From Duncaniella muricolitica (GTDB taxonomy: Bacteria; Bacteroidota; Bacteroidia; Bacteroidales; Muribaculaceae), in the NCBI GenBank assembly GCA_025808375.1, contig CP061009.1:2542001-2606000 (forward strand): a stretch of DNA of 64,000 bases, given 5' to 3'. Below are positions 52,820 to 61,000 of this stretch, piece after piece. The notes under the pieces were generated by a model. It ran no database searches. It was not told the origin of the DNA and saw nothing but the letters and a program-made list of their open reading frames with translations. Made by a program: the position numbers and the translations under genes. Numbering within the stretch: position 1 is the stretch's first letter; each line of letters opens with the position of its first letter.

Positions 52820-53393
52820 TATGTTGTCTGATAATTTTTGCAGGAACTCCTACAGCAATACAATTCTCCGGGACATCATTCAAAACAACAGCATTTGCTC
52901 CTATTGTTACATTGTCACCAATATTTATCCCCCCCAACACACATGCTCCAGCAGAAATCTTCACGTTATTGCCAATAACAGGAGTTTCACCTCCAGAATA
53001 TTTTACACCTATCGTAACATTCTGCCATATCTGACAATTCCGCCCTATTCTTTTTGCATTTATTTCTGTCGAATGACCATGCTGGATAAATAAGCCGCCT
53101 TCAATATCATCACAATGTATTGCCAATAATATATTCTTAGCATATATAATCGATAACAGTCTCCCTATTCGACCAATACGCATAAGATAAACTTGCCGCC
53201 ATTCAGGCAATTGAGAGATTAAATTTAAGAATAAAATATATTTATTTTTATTGCTAAAAAAACGGCATATTTCATTTGCATACTCCAAATCCTGTTTTAC
53301 TTTTACACCGCCGACTCCACACAAATATGTTATGACAAGCGGAAAATAATATATTGTTTTTACAAATTGTTTAAATATATTCATTGTAGTCAA
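52794..53393 (-). CDS. hexapeptide-repeat acyltransferase (serine O-acetyltransferase-like)
   Basis: 199 aa. Left-handed beta-helix repeats from about residue 100 (GGLFIQHGHSTEINAKRIGR; ISAGACVLGGINIGDNVTIG; VPENCIAVGVPAKII). The HGHS site replaces the usual HG(A/P)G. The N-terminal helical part and overall length recall CysE-like sugar or serine acetyltransferases in polysaccharide loci. It probably acetylates a sugar of the repeat unit. Overlaps both neighbours. Confidence 0.85.
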   Translation of the reverse strand: MTTMNIFKQFVKTIYYFPLVITYLCGVGGVKVKQDLEYANEICRFFSNKNKYILFLNLISQLPEWRQVYLMRIGRIGRLLSIIYAKNILLAIHCDDIEGGLFIQHGHSTEINAKRIGRNCQIWQNVTIGVKYSGGETPVIGNNVKISAGACVLGGINIGDNVTIGANAVVLNDVPENCIAVGVPAKIIRQHNGRSEENC

Positions 53394-54007
53394 ACAAAGT
53401 TTTGCTTATCTGGCGAATAATAACCCACATCATTTGCTCCATAAGTTATCTTCCACACCTCCGGATGTTCCTTAGTAAATTCAAAACCAGACACACGATA
53501 ATTACTCCCATTATTGTCTGGTTCATCAAGACGTTCACATGGCAATTGGATCCGCATTATTTTTTCTACTCCCAACGCTTGCATAATTTTTATATGCTTA
53601 TGCAAAGACATTAGAAAATTCGATTGATACCATAAATTATTAGGATGCAACCCATAAAATTTTATTTCAATATCATCCAATATAATCTTCACTACCGGCG
53701 ATAAATCATCGTGTTTATTTTTTTGGAAAAAATCCAACAACAAATCCCAGATTTTACTAAACCCAATCTTAAATGCATCATACGCAAGTCCAGTAACAAT
53801 AACTTCATTTATATCAATATTTGCAAAAATATCAATATAAAATTCTATCCCTGTCGAACAGGCAGGATGCCATGGTTCGGAATATTGTACCACCGTGCCC
53901 GAAGCACGCAAATCACACACCAAGTCATTAACAAATACTAATCGCGTATCGTTTCCTGTTTGGATTCTAATCCATACTGGAATTTTTAAATCACCTGATT
54001 CTGACAT
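53390..54007 (-). CDS. unknown protein of the polysaccharide locus
   Basis: 205 aa, soluble, no signal peptide. Contains KIPVWIRIQTGNDTRLVFVN, YSEPWHPACSTGIEFYIDIF and a C-terminal IMRIQLPCERLDEP region; no motif I can assign. AT-rich, overlaps the acetyltransferase gene by 4 nt (ATGA) and lies 21 bp after the dehydrogenase gene, so it is part of the operon. It could be a carrier-modifying or glycan-tailoring enzyme, but that is a guess from context only. Confidence 0.6.
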   Translation of the reverse strand: MSESGDLKIPVWIRIQTGNDTRLVFVNDLVCDLRASGTVVQYSEPWHPACSTGIEFYIDIFANIDINEVIVTGLAYDAFKIGFSKIWDLLLDFFQKNKHDDLSPVVKIILDDIEIKFYGLHPNNLWYQSNFLMSLHKHIKIMQALGVEKIMRIQLPCERLDEPDNNGSNYRVSGFEFTKEHPEVWKITYGANDVGYYSPDKQNFV

Positions 54008-54028
54008 ACCTTAGATATAATCCCCTCC

Positions 54029-55345
54029 TCAATCCCTGCTGAAGAGGTCGCGGGTGTAGACTTTGTCTTTTACATCTTCGAGGTCGGGGGAGGTGCGGTT
54101 GGCGAGGATGGCGCGGGAGAGACGTTTGAACTCGGCGAGGTCGTTGACTACGCGTGAGCCGAAAAATGTGGTGCCGTTTTCGAGAGTCGGTTCATAGATG
54201 ATGACTGTCGCGCCTTTGGCTTTGATGCGTTTCATGACGCCCTGGATGGATGACTGGCGGAAGTTGTCGGAGTTGCTTTTCATCGTGAGACGATATACTC
54301 CGATGGTGCATTCCTGCTCGGGGGCTGTGCCGTAGGCGTTTTGCGAGGTGTAGTCGTAATATCCCGCCATACGCAGCACGCGGTCGGCGATGAAGTCCTT
54401 GCGTGTGCGGTTGCTCTCTACGATGGCCGACATCATGCACTGGGGCACGTGGGCATAGTTGGCGAGGAGCTGCTTGGTGTCTTTAGGCAGACAGTAGCCG
54501 CCGTAGCCAAAGGAGGGATTGTTGTAGTGTGTGCCGATGCGTGGGTCGAGGCCGATGCCTTCGATTATGGCCTGTGAGTCGAGGCCTTTGACTTCGGCAT
54601 AGGTGTCAAGCTCGTTGAAGTAGCTCACGCGCAGGGCGAGATAGGTGTTGGCAAAGAGTTTGACGGCCTCGGCTTCTTTCATGCCCATGAAGAGTGTGGG
54701 GATGTCTTGCTTGATGGCTCCCTGCCGGAGCAGCGAGGCGAAGGTCTCGGCGGCGCGACGCAGGCGGGGCAGGTCGGCTATGCTCTCGATGACCTGGTTT
54801 TCGGCTGCAAACTCGGGGCCTTCGAGGGGCTTGGGCGAGCCTACGATGATGCGCGAGGGGTAGAGGTTGTCATACAGGGCTTTGCTCTCGCGAAGAAATT
54901 CGGGCGAGAAGAGGAGGTTGAATTCCTTGACGCCCTGTGAGGCGTATTTCATGTAGAGCGAGCGGCAATAGCCTACGGGGATGGTCGACTTGATGACCAT
55001 GACGGCGTGGGGGTTGACCTGCAACACGAGGTCGATGACTTCCTCGACATGCGAGGTGTCGAAATAGTTGCGCACGGGGTCGTAGTTGGTCGGGGCGGCT
55101 ATGATTACAAAGTCGGCGTCGCGATAGGCCGACGCTCCGTCGAGGGTGGCTGTGAGGTCGAGCGGCTTCTCGGCGAGATATTTTTCGATATACTCGTCCT
55201 GGATGGGCGACTGACGGCGGTTGATCATCTCAACCTTTTCGGGGATTACATCGACGGCTGTCACATGATTGTGCTGAGCCAGAAGTGTGGCTATACTCAA
55301 GCCTACGTAACCGGTGCCGGCTACGGCTATATTATATTTTTCCAT
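54029..55345 (-). CDS. ugd: UDP-glucose 6-dehydrogenase-family nucleotide-sugar dehydrogenase
   Basis: 438 aa. NAD-binding VAGTGYVGLSIATLLAQHN, central VIKSTIPVGYCRSLYMKY and FSPEFLRESKALYDNLYPSR, catalytic Cys in YGGYCLPKDTKQLL and the C-terminal UDP-binding part. These match Ugd enzymes, which oxidise UDP-glucose twice to UDP-glucuronate, giving an acidic sugar for the polymer. GC-rich relative to the rest of the operon, so possibly of different origin. Second gene after UpxY. Confidence 0.9.
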   Translation of the reverse strand: MEKYNIAVAGTGYVGLSIATLLAQHNHVTAVDVIPEKVEMINRRQSPIQDEYIEKYLAEKPLDLTATLDGASAYRDADFVIIAAPTNYDPVRNYFDTSHVEEVIDLVLQVNPHAVMVIKSTIPVGYCRSLYMKYASQGVKEFNLLFSPEFLRESKALYDNLYPSRIIVGSPKPLEGPEFAAENQVIESIADLPRLRRAAETFASLLRQGAIKQDIPTLFMGMKEAEAVKLFANTYLALRVSYFNELDTYAEVKGLDSQAIIEGIGLDPRIGTHYNNPSFGYGGYCLPKDTKQLLANYAHVPQCMMSAIVESNRTRKDFIADRVLRMAGYYDYTSQNAYGTAPEQECTIGVYRLTMKSNSDNFRQSSIQGVMKRIKAKGATVIIYEPTLENGTTFFGSRVVNDLAEFKRLSRAILANRTSPDLEDVKDKVYTRDLFSRD

Positions 55346-55440
55346 AAAGTGATGTGGGGATTTTAAGACAAGAGTTATTGGAAGAGGGGGAGAGAGGGGG
55401 GGCGGAAGGTCGGTGGTGTGGCAGAGGCGATGTCACATAC

Positions 55441-55995
55441 TCAGACGAGCTGGATGTATTCGGGCTCTACCTCTACGGCGGCTGTGATGAGGCCGGCGAG
55501 ATTGACGAGCAGACGCTTGGTCTTTGAGCCGCGCACTTTGAGCAGGTTGCCTTCATAGCCGTCAAGGGGACCTCCGACGATGCGTATGCGGCGTCCGCAC
55601 ATGTCGGCCGACACTTCTTCGGGCATATAGTAGCGTGGATCGGCCGAGGTGGATACGGCCGAGATAAACATGCGCATGTCGGCTTCCCTCACCACCATGG
55701 GGGTGGCCTGCGAGCCGCGCACGTAGCGATATTGCAGCGAGGGGATGCGGCTCAGGTGGGGGTCGAAGATTTCGCGTGTGGTGTTGATAAACAGGAGATC
55801 GGGCAATATGGGGATGCGGCGTCGCGTGTGGGTGCCGCCATGATGATGGACTACTTCCCAACGCATGGGGGTGAAGACTTCATAGCCGGCTTCGAGGAGC
55901 TGCTCGTAGGCTGTCTGCCGGGCGTTGGCACGGCGCATGTCGCGCAATACGTACCATTGCGGCTGGGATGAATTGGCTCGGTTTTGCTCCATCAA
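55441..55995 (-). CDS. UpxY-family transcription antiterminator
   Basis: 184 aa NusG-like protein: WYVLRDMRRANARQTAYEQL (NGN domain start), FTPMRWEVVHH, then a C-terminal KOW-like part (MCGRRIRIVGGPLDGYEGNL). UpxY proteins in Bacteroides bind their own leader and stop early termination of the long capsule operon that follows. The layout fits: promoter at 56191-56220, about 190 nt of leader, then this gene and ten biosynthesis genes. The trans-inhibitor UpxZ, usually second in Bacteroides loci, is absent. Confidence 0.88.
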   Translation of the reverse strand: MMEQNRANSSQPQWYVLRDMRRANARQTAYEQLLEAGYEVFTPMRWEVVHHHGGTHTRRRIPILPDLLFINTTREIFDPHLSRIPSLQYRYVRGSQATPMVVREADMRMFISAVSTSADPRYYMPEEVSADMCGRRIRIVGGPLDGYEGNLLKVRGSKTKRLLVNLAGLITAAVEVEPEYIQLV

Positions 55996-56220
55996 TCTAT
56001 ATGGCCGGATATATTTCTGACTCCTGCCCGACCGTCTATCATTCGCATTGTCAAGCAGTTACGCAGGCCCATCACAAAAGTTGGCTTTTCTATGAGACCT
56101 ATATTCCCTCTATTATAAATCTCCCGGTTCATTGAAACGAAAGGTGTGCGTGAGTTTGCACGCTCAATGGAATTAACGTTTAAACGCACACAAAGTTAGA
56201 CAAATTGTGCGGATTTTGCA
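55996..56220 (-). promoter_or_regulatory. promoter and leader of the polysaccharide operon
   Basis: -7 box TAacTTTG at 56198-56191 with TTGC 20 nt upstream (about 56218-56220) as the -33 element, a good match to the Bacteroidetes consensus. The transcript would carry about 185-190 nt of leader before UpxY, with a small GCGTG/CACGC hairpin near its 5' end, the likely antitermination target. No invertible repeats flank the promoter. Confidence 0.65.
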
Positions 56221-56305
56221 ACACTTATTTCTTATATGGCTGATTATAACAGTCTTGCACGACAACTTTTTTCGCGCACTCACAATGCCACTTGTAACAA
56301 TAGTC

Positions 56306-56340
56306 AGAGCCGGGGAGGTCATCACGACCGGCCCGGCTCT
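56306..56340. terminator. hairpin in the 56199-56489 spacer
   Basis: AGAGCCGGG (56306-56314) / CCCGGCTCT (56332-56340), then TGTTTGTG on the plus strand. It probably separates the HtrA transcript from the polysaccharide promoter. The rest of the spacer has no gene. Confidence 0.55.
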
Positions 56341-56489
56341 TGTTTGTGTAATCTATTATTTAACCTTTACTTTAATTTATCACATTATCAATCATTAAAG
56401 TACTCATGTGGTCATTACTCTGTCGAGGAGAGCGGAGAGAGGAGAATGAGCCACGGGAGAGAGGAGAATGATGTGAGTGCGGTGAGGCG

Positions 56490-58043
56490 TCACTCGCCTG
56501 CGAGGTCGATGGCATAGATGCCGCGCTTGCCTGTGGGATATACTCCGCGGACTATCATCTCACGATCGCCTTCGCGTCTCTTCATCAGTGATTCATATAC
56601 CTTCTCGACATCCTCGGGACCATCAATGCTGTAGTTGTTGATGGAGCGGATGATGAATCCCGATCTTACACCGGCATCACGCATGAATCCGTCCTTGAGG
56701 TCTACCACCTGCGCGCCGCCCGAGAGTCCGAGCTGCTTGAGGGTGGCGGCGGGCACTTTTTTGAACGCGCATCCGAGGTCGGCAAATTCCGCCGCTTTTG
56801 TCATCGTGGTCGTGCCCTGGTTGTTGAGCAGTTTAAGGTCGACATTCTGAGTCTTGTTGTCGCGCACAAATGTCACCTTTATCACATCGCCGGGGCGATA
56901 TTTGGCCAACTGTTCCTGAAGCTCTGCCACTTTGCCGGTGCTCACGCCGTTGATGGCGGTTATCACGTCGCCTTCGAGTATTCCCGCTTCCTTGGCCGAA
57001 GAGCGGTCGTTGACTGTGCTTACATATACACCCTTGGTCACTGCTGTAATGCCTTTCTCCTTGGCCAACTCTGACGTAAGGTCACCGATGGCTACGCCGA
57101 GCACTGCTCGCTGCACTGTGCCATACTGGCGCAGGTCGCTGACGATTTTCTTGACTATCGAGGTGGGGATAGCAAACGAATAGCCGGCATAATTGCCCGT
57201 CTGGCTGTATATGGCGGTGTTGATGCCTATAAGTTCGCCGTTGAGAGTCACGAGCGCGCCGCCCGAGTTGCCGGGATTGACAGCCGCGTCGGTCTGTATG
57301 TATGACTCGATGCCCATCTTGGGCTGTGGGCCGCCACTGTGGATGCTGCGTCCTTTGGCCGACACGATGCCGGTGGTCACTGTGGATGTGAAGCCAAACG
57401 GGTTGCCCACGGCGAGCACCCACTCGCCCACCTTTAGCCGCTCGCTGTCGCCCATCGGTATTATGGGCAGGTCGGTGGCGTCAATCTTGATGAGCGCGAG
57501 GTCGGTCACAGGGTCTTTGCCTATGACAGTCGCGTCAAACGTGCGGTTGTCGTTGAGAGTCACTTCCAGACGCTCGGCCTCGTCGATGACGTGGTTGTTG
57601 GTCACTATATAGCCGTCCGAACTGAGTATGACACCCGAGCCGAGTCCCATCTGCTGCTCTTCCTGCTGCTGACGGCGGGGCTGCTGACGGTTGTTGCCGC
57701 CGGGCGAGCCGAAGAAGTATTCAAAGAACGGGTCGTTGAAAAATCCTCCTCCGCCCGAATAGCCGCCGGAACTGTTGCGCGGGGTGGCATAGCTCTTGAT
57801 GGAGACCACACCGTTGATTGAGCTTTCGGCTGCCTGTGTGAAATCGGTTGCCGCAGCCGCAGGCGACATGCCCACTGTATATAGCCTTCCACCCGCACCG
57901 CCGTTATAGTCGGCTTCGGTGGCCGCAGATGAGAAATCGTCGCCACGAGATGTAAGGGCCTCCTTCATTACGCCGGCTGTGACAGCCGAGCTGAGCACTG
58001 CTGTTCCTGCTGCGAGGAGGATAATCTTGCTTGGAAATTTCAT
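56490..58043 (-). CDS. DegP/HtrA-type (Do family) periplasmic serine protease
   Basis: 517 aa. N-terminal signal anchor (IILLAAGTAVLSSAVTAGVM), a Gly/Phe/Gln-rich loop (about 92-132, loop LA), and the protease domain with triad His151 (VTNNHVID), Asp181 (TDLALIK) and Ser260 (NPGNSGGAL). Two PDZ domains follow (about 310-400 and 415-510). It degrades or refolds damaged envelope proteins. A -7 box 120 bp upstream gives it its own promoter. Complete and typical of Bacteroidales. Confidence 0.93.
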   Translation of the reverse strand: MKFPSKIILLAAGTAVLSSAVTAGVMKEALTSRGDDFSSAATEADYNGGAGGRLYTVGMSPAAAATDFTQAAESSINGVVSIKSYATPRNSSGGYSGGGGFFNDPFFEYFFGSPGGNNRQQPRRQQQEEQQMGLGSGVILSSDGYIVTNNHVIDEAERLEVTLNDNRTFDATVIGKDPVTDLALIKIDATDLPIIPMGDSERLKVGEWVLAVGNPFGFTSTVTTGIVSAKGRSIHSGGPQPKMGIESYIQTDAAVNPGNSGGALVTLNGELIGINTAIYSQTGNYAGYSFAIPTSIVKKIVSDLRQYGTVQRAVLGVAIGDLTSELAKEKGITAVTKGVYVSTVNDRSSAKEAGILEGDVITAINGVSTGKVAELQEQLAKYRPGDVIKVTFVRDNKTQNVDLKLLNNQGTTTMTKAAEFADLGCAFKKVPAATLKQLGLSGGAQVVDLKDGFMRDAGVRSGFIIRSINNYSIDGPEDVEKVYESLMKRREGDREMIVRGVYPTGKRGIYAIDLAGE

Positions 58044-58163
58044 AATGGTGTCCTATTAATGATAGTGGTTGGTAAAATTCGTATTTTTTCTCGTTTGTTA
58101 TTTTGGTGAGGAGATGTGGTGAACTTTGTGACTCCTTACACTCTTATGACGGCAAAAGGCGTG

Positions 58164-58171
58164 CAAAGTTA
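58164..58171 (-). promoter_or_regulatory. -7 box of the HtrA gene
   Basis: Minus-strand TAacTTTG, about 120 nt before the ATG at 58043; it sits inside an imperfect palindrome GGCGTGCAAAGTTACACGCC (58159-58178) that could be an operator. Confidence 0.55.
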
Positions 58172-58277
58172 CACGCCGGACAGCGAGTTTAAACAATTTT
58201 AATAGGATATATCCCATTTTAAGGAATATTTACGAGAAGTGTGTAATCGAGATTATCTCATTCCCGAAACAAATGTT

Positions 58278-58285
58278 TAACTTTG
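58278..58285 (+). promoter_or_regulatory. -7 box of the NlpC/P60 gene, leaderless layout
   Basis: TAacTTTG followed by CATTATT and the ATG at 58293, leaving about two to three untranslated bases. The signal peptide fixes the start, so this is a firm case of a near-leaderless message. Confidence 0.65.
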
Positions 58286-58292
58286 CATTATT

Positions 58293-59222
58293 ATGTTAAA
58301 GAAGTCCGTCACACATCTGTTTATAGTGTCAGTCGCAGCGGTCATTTTGACAGCATGCGGCTCATCAAGGTCGACAGGCTCGACAGGCAGCTACAAGCCG
58401 GCCGAGCTGTCTTGGCCGTCCCAATCAGAGACCGCCGCCATGGCTCCGCAGTCACAGGCCCTGCTGTCGGCGGCTCACGAATGGCTCGGCGTGCCCTATA
58501 GATATGGCGGCAACGACCGCAAGGGCATCGACTGCTCTGGACTGGTATTGCAGGTCTACAAAGACGCACTCGGCATCAAGCTACCCCGCAACTCGCGTGA
58601 ACAGCACGACTACTGCACAGCCATTGCGAAGGGAAGCCTCACACCCGGCGACCTTATATTCTTCGCCACAGGCAAAGACAAAAAACGCGTGTCACACGTG
58701 GGCATATTTATCGGCGACAACCTCATGATACATGCATCCTCATCCAAGGGGGTAATACTCAGCGACATCAATTCGCAATACTACTCCCGCACCTATGCCG
58801 GCTCGGGTATCGTCGACCAATATCACGCCATGCTCGGCACTCCATCACGCAATCCGCGAAAAGGAATAAAACCACAGAAACCCGACAGACCGCATCAGTC
58901 GCAGGAGGGCCCTGTGATACACATTTCTCAGTCCGAATCGCTCGCCGGGAGTGGCTACTCACTGACACCGGTTGAGCAACTTCCGGCCAAGGCCGACACC
59001 ATCACGCAACAAACAAGCGTCCCGGCCACGACTACCGCGGCAACTACTACAACGACCGCAGCATCTACAACCACTACGGCAACATCCTCAACAACCACAT
59101 CGACGACTGCCACCGCCACACCGGTCAAGGTCGCGACAGTGTCAGCCGACCCGCAGCCTGAGCCTACACCAGAAGAGGCCCGTGCCGCCGTACTCAAAGC
59201 CATTAAAGAAAAAGACCTCTGA
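58293..59222 (+). CDS. NlpC/P60-family lipoprotein (peptidoglycan endopeptidase) with Thr-rich tail
   Basis: 309 aa. Lipobox VILTAC (Cys22); NlpC/P60 domain from ~58 to 180 with Cys81 (GIDCSGLV), His135 (RVSHVGIF) and His147 (MIHASS), the expected catalytic triad residues. It cleaves within peptidoglycan peptides. The last ~100 residues are Pro/Gln then a Thr/Ala/Ser low-complexity tract (about 235-282), possibly a wall-spanning linker or O-glycosylation site (Bacteroidetes glycosylate Thr/Ser in D-S/T-A/L/V motifs; here it is only composition). 58 bp upstream of the M16-like gene. Confidence 0.9.
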   Translation: MLKKSVTHLFIVSVAAVILTACGSSRSTGSTGSYKPAELSWPSQSETAAMAPQSQALLSAAHEWLGVPYRYGGNDRKGIDCSGLVLQVYKDALGIKLPRNSREQHDYCTAIAKGSLTPGDLIFFATGKDKKRVSHVGIFIGDNLMIHASSSKGVILSDINSQYYSRTYAGSGIVDQYHAMLGTPSRNPRKGIKPQKPDRPHQSQEGPVIHISQSESLAGSGYSLTPVEQLPAKADTITQQTSVPATTTAATTTTTAASTTTTATSSTTTSTTATATPVKVATVSADPQPEPTPEEARAAVLKAIKEKDL

Positions 59223-59280
59223 CGACACACCATACTTTGCGTCAGAATCACCTCTTACAATATTCACACCCCTGAATTAC

Positions 59281-60591
59281 ATGAATCCCGACATAATCAG
59301 CGAAACCATCGACCGCACCACGGCTCCTATTGTCCATGACATGGGTCCACTCTCCCTTCCCGATGACGAAATTGTCACCCTTCAAAACGGCATCAGCCTT
59401 CACCTGCTAAGCGGAGGTGACGCCGAGGTGAGCCGTATCAAGATACTCCTGCCCGGAGGCATAGCCGAGTCGCCCGTTCCACAACTCTATCAGATGGCCA
59501 ACTCTCTGCTGCTCGAGGGCACACACACCCACCCGTCCGATGAACTGGCCGACATACTCGAATATAACGGCGCATGGAGCGGCGTAGACACTTCCACCCA
59601 CCACTCGTCGCTAAGTCTCTACTGTACTAACGACACATATCACACACTACTCCCCCTCGTCAGGGAGATGGTGACATCTCCTGCTTTTGAAGACGAGCCG
59701 GTGGCCAACGCTCTCCGTGCCGAAGCCGCTCGTCTCGATGTAGAAAACCATAAAGTGGCCTATCGTGCCGCTTGCGCCATACGCACTCTTGTCTACGGCC
59801 ACGATCATCCGCTCTCGGCAGTGCCGCGCCCCGAACAGTTGCTCAACATCACACCTTCCGCGCTGCGAGAAGCTCACGAAAAACGTCTCGATCCAAAAGG
59901 TATACATATATATCTTAGCGGACGGCTATCCGACAGCATGATCAGCGATACCGAACGAATGTTCTCGACCATTCCGGCACGTGAGGAGTTTACGCTCCCG
60001 CGTCTGCAATTTCCCACACACACCGAGGGTGGCCGCGTGCATGTCGAGATGCCCGACTCGCTGCAAAGCGGCGTGCGACTCATCATCCCGGCCATCGGAC
60101 GCATCCATCCCGACTATGTGCCGTTGCGCATGGCGGTCATCGCACTCGGCGGATACTTCGGCAGCCGCCTCATGCTCAACATTCGTGAGGAAAAAGGTCT
60201 GACCTACGGCATAACAGCCTCATTGCTTGGCTACAAACACAGCGGCTTCATATCCGTTTCTTCCCAGACCGACCCGTCGACAGTCGACATGCTTATCGAG
60301 GAGACCGTCAAGGAAATCGAACGCATGAAAAATCCGGCGTCATACACACCCGACGAGGTAACACGTTTGAGCCGTTTTGTGCTATCCGAACTGGCCGGAG
60401 TGCTTGACACCCCGTTCTCGCGAATGGATTTCCTTCAGACCCGGATTACCGCCAACGCACCCGCCGGATATTTTGCCATGCAGGAACAGGCCGCCCGAAG
60501 CCTCTCACCCGAGAGTCTTGCCGAGATGGCCGAAAAATACTTCAATACCGAATGTCTGTTTATCGCGACAGCCGGCAAATCACAAGTCTGA
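59281..60591 (+). CDS. M16-family protein lacking the zinc site (pseudo-peptidase subunit)
   Basis: 436 aa from the ATG at 59281. Fold of M16B peptidases, two repeats. Where active members have HxxEH, this has LLLEGTHTHPSDELADILEY, so zinc binding is lost. It keeps the substrate-side R/Y pattern (LMLNIREEKGLTYGITASLL) of the inactive partner in M16B heterodimers (beta-MPP/PqqF-partner type). It may therefore need an active subunit encoded elsewhere. An open extension upstream (58972-59280) is the shadow of the Thr-rich tail of the preceding gene. Confidence 0.85.
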   Translation: MNPDIISETIDRTTAPIVHDMGPLSLPDDEIVTLQNGISLHLLSGGDAEVSRIKILLPGGIAESPVPQLYQMANSLLLEGTHTHPSDELADILEYNGAWSGVDTSTHHSSLSLYCTNDTYHTLLPLVREMVTSPAFEDEPVANALRAEAARLDVENHKVAYRAACAIRTLVYGHDHPLSAVPRPEQLLNITPSALREAHEKRLDPKGIHIYLSGRLSDSMISDTERMFSTIPAREEFTLPRLQFPTHTEGGRVHVEMPDSLQSGVRLIIPAIGRIHPDYVPLRMAVIALGGYFGSRLMLNIREEKGLTYGITASLLGYKHSGFISVSSQTDPSTVDMLIEETVKEIERMKNPASYTPDEVTRLSRFVLSELAGVLDTPFSRMDFLQTRITANAPAGYFAMQEQAARSLSPESLAEMAEKYFNTECLFIATAGKSQV

Positions 60592-60661
60592 TGAACGAAA
60601 CAGGCGCATAAGAGGTTATAAATGATATAACAGCGTCAGTCTCACAATCCGACTGCCGACA

Positions 60662-60952
60662 TCAGGGATTGTAAAGATCCGGATTGAAAAACGCCTCGAC
60701 GTCACGCGCTTGTTCCAATGCGATGACAGCAGGGCCGCCAGGGTCAAGAGCCGAAGCCTTGGTATAGTCGGATGTCGCATCGGCACGACGGCCAAGACGC
60801 CAGTAGAGCTTGCCCCGGCGGAAGTAAAGGTCGGAAAGCAGCCTGCTATCGGACGTAGCGTCAACATCGGCCATCATAAGCGAAAGTCTGCCGACAGCCT
60901 CATCCAGACGGCCTGAAGAGACAAGCCGCTCTATATCTTGAAGATTATGCAT
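60662..60952 (-). CDS. small tetratricopeptide-repeat protein
   Basis: 96 aa, helical; one clear TPR (SDLYFRRGKLYWRLGRRADA then TSDYTKASALDPGGPAVIAL) and a degenerate one before it (RLVSSGRLDEAVGRLSLM). No signal peptide. The C-terminus FFNPDLYNP is a tail motif seen in short Bacteroidales TPR proteins. Stands alone between two plus-strand genes and is divergent from the phosphatase gene with a 48-bp gap. Confidence 0.75.
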   Translation of the reverse strand: MHNLQDIERLVSSGRLDEAVGRLSLMMADVDATSDSRLLSDLYFRRGKLYWRLGRRADATSDYTKASALDPGGPAVIALEQARDVEAFFNPDLYNP

Positions 60953-61000
60953 ATTTGCTGATATTTAATACAAAACTAAACAAAAACCTCGTAATATACA

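Noticed and set aside
56191..56340. Invertible promoter (phase-variable capsule switch)
   Set aside because: No matching inverted repeats flank the promoter, and the nearby hairpin at 56306-56340 lies outside it; no invertase gene is present.
58955..59280. Thr/Ala repeat stretch as a CRISPR or tandem DNA repeat, and the frames across it
   Set aside because: The sequence is irregular Thr/Ala/Ser codons in the NlpC/P60 gene's own frame, without constant repeat and spacer lengths. The antisense Val/Ala-rich and upstream M16 extension frames are shadows.
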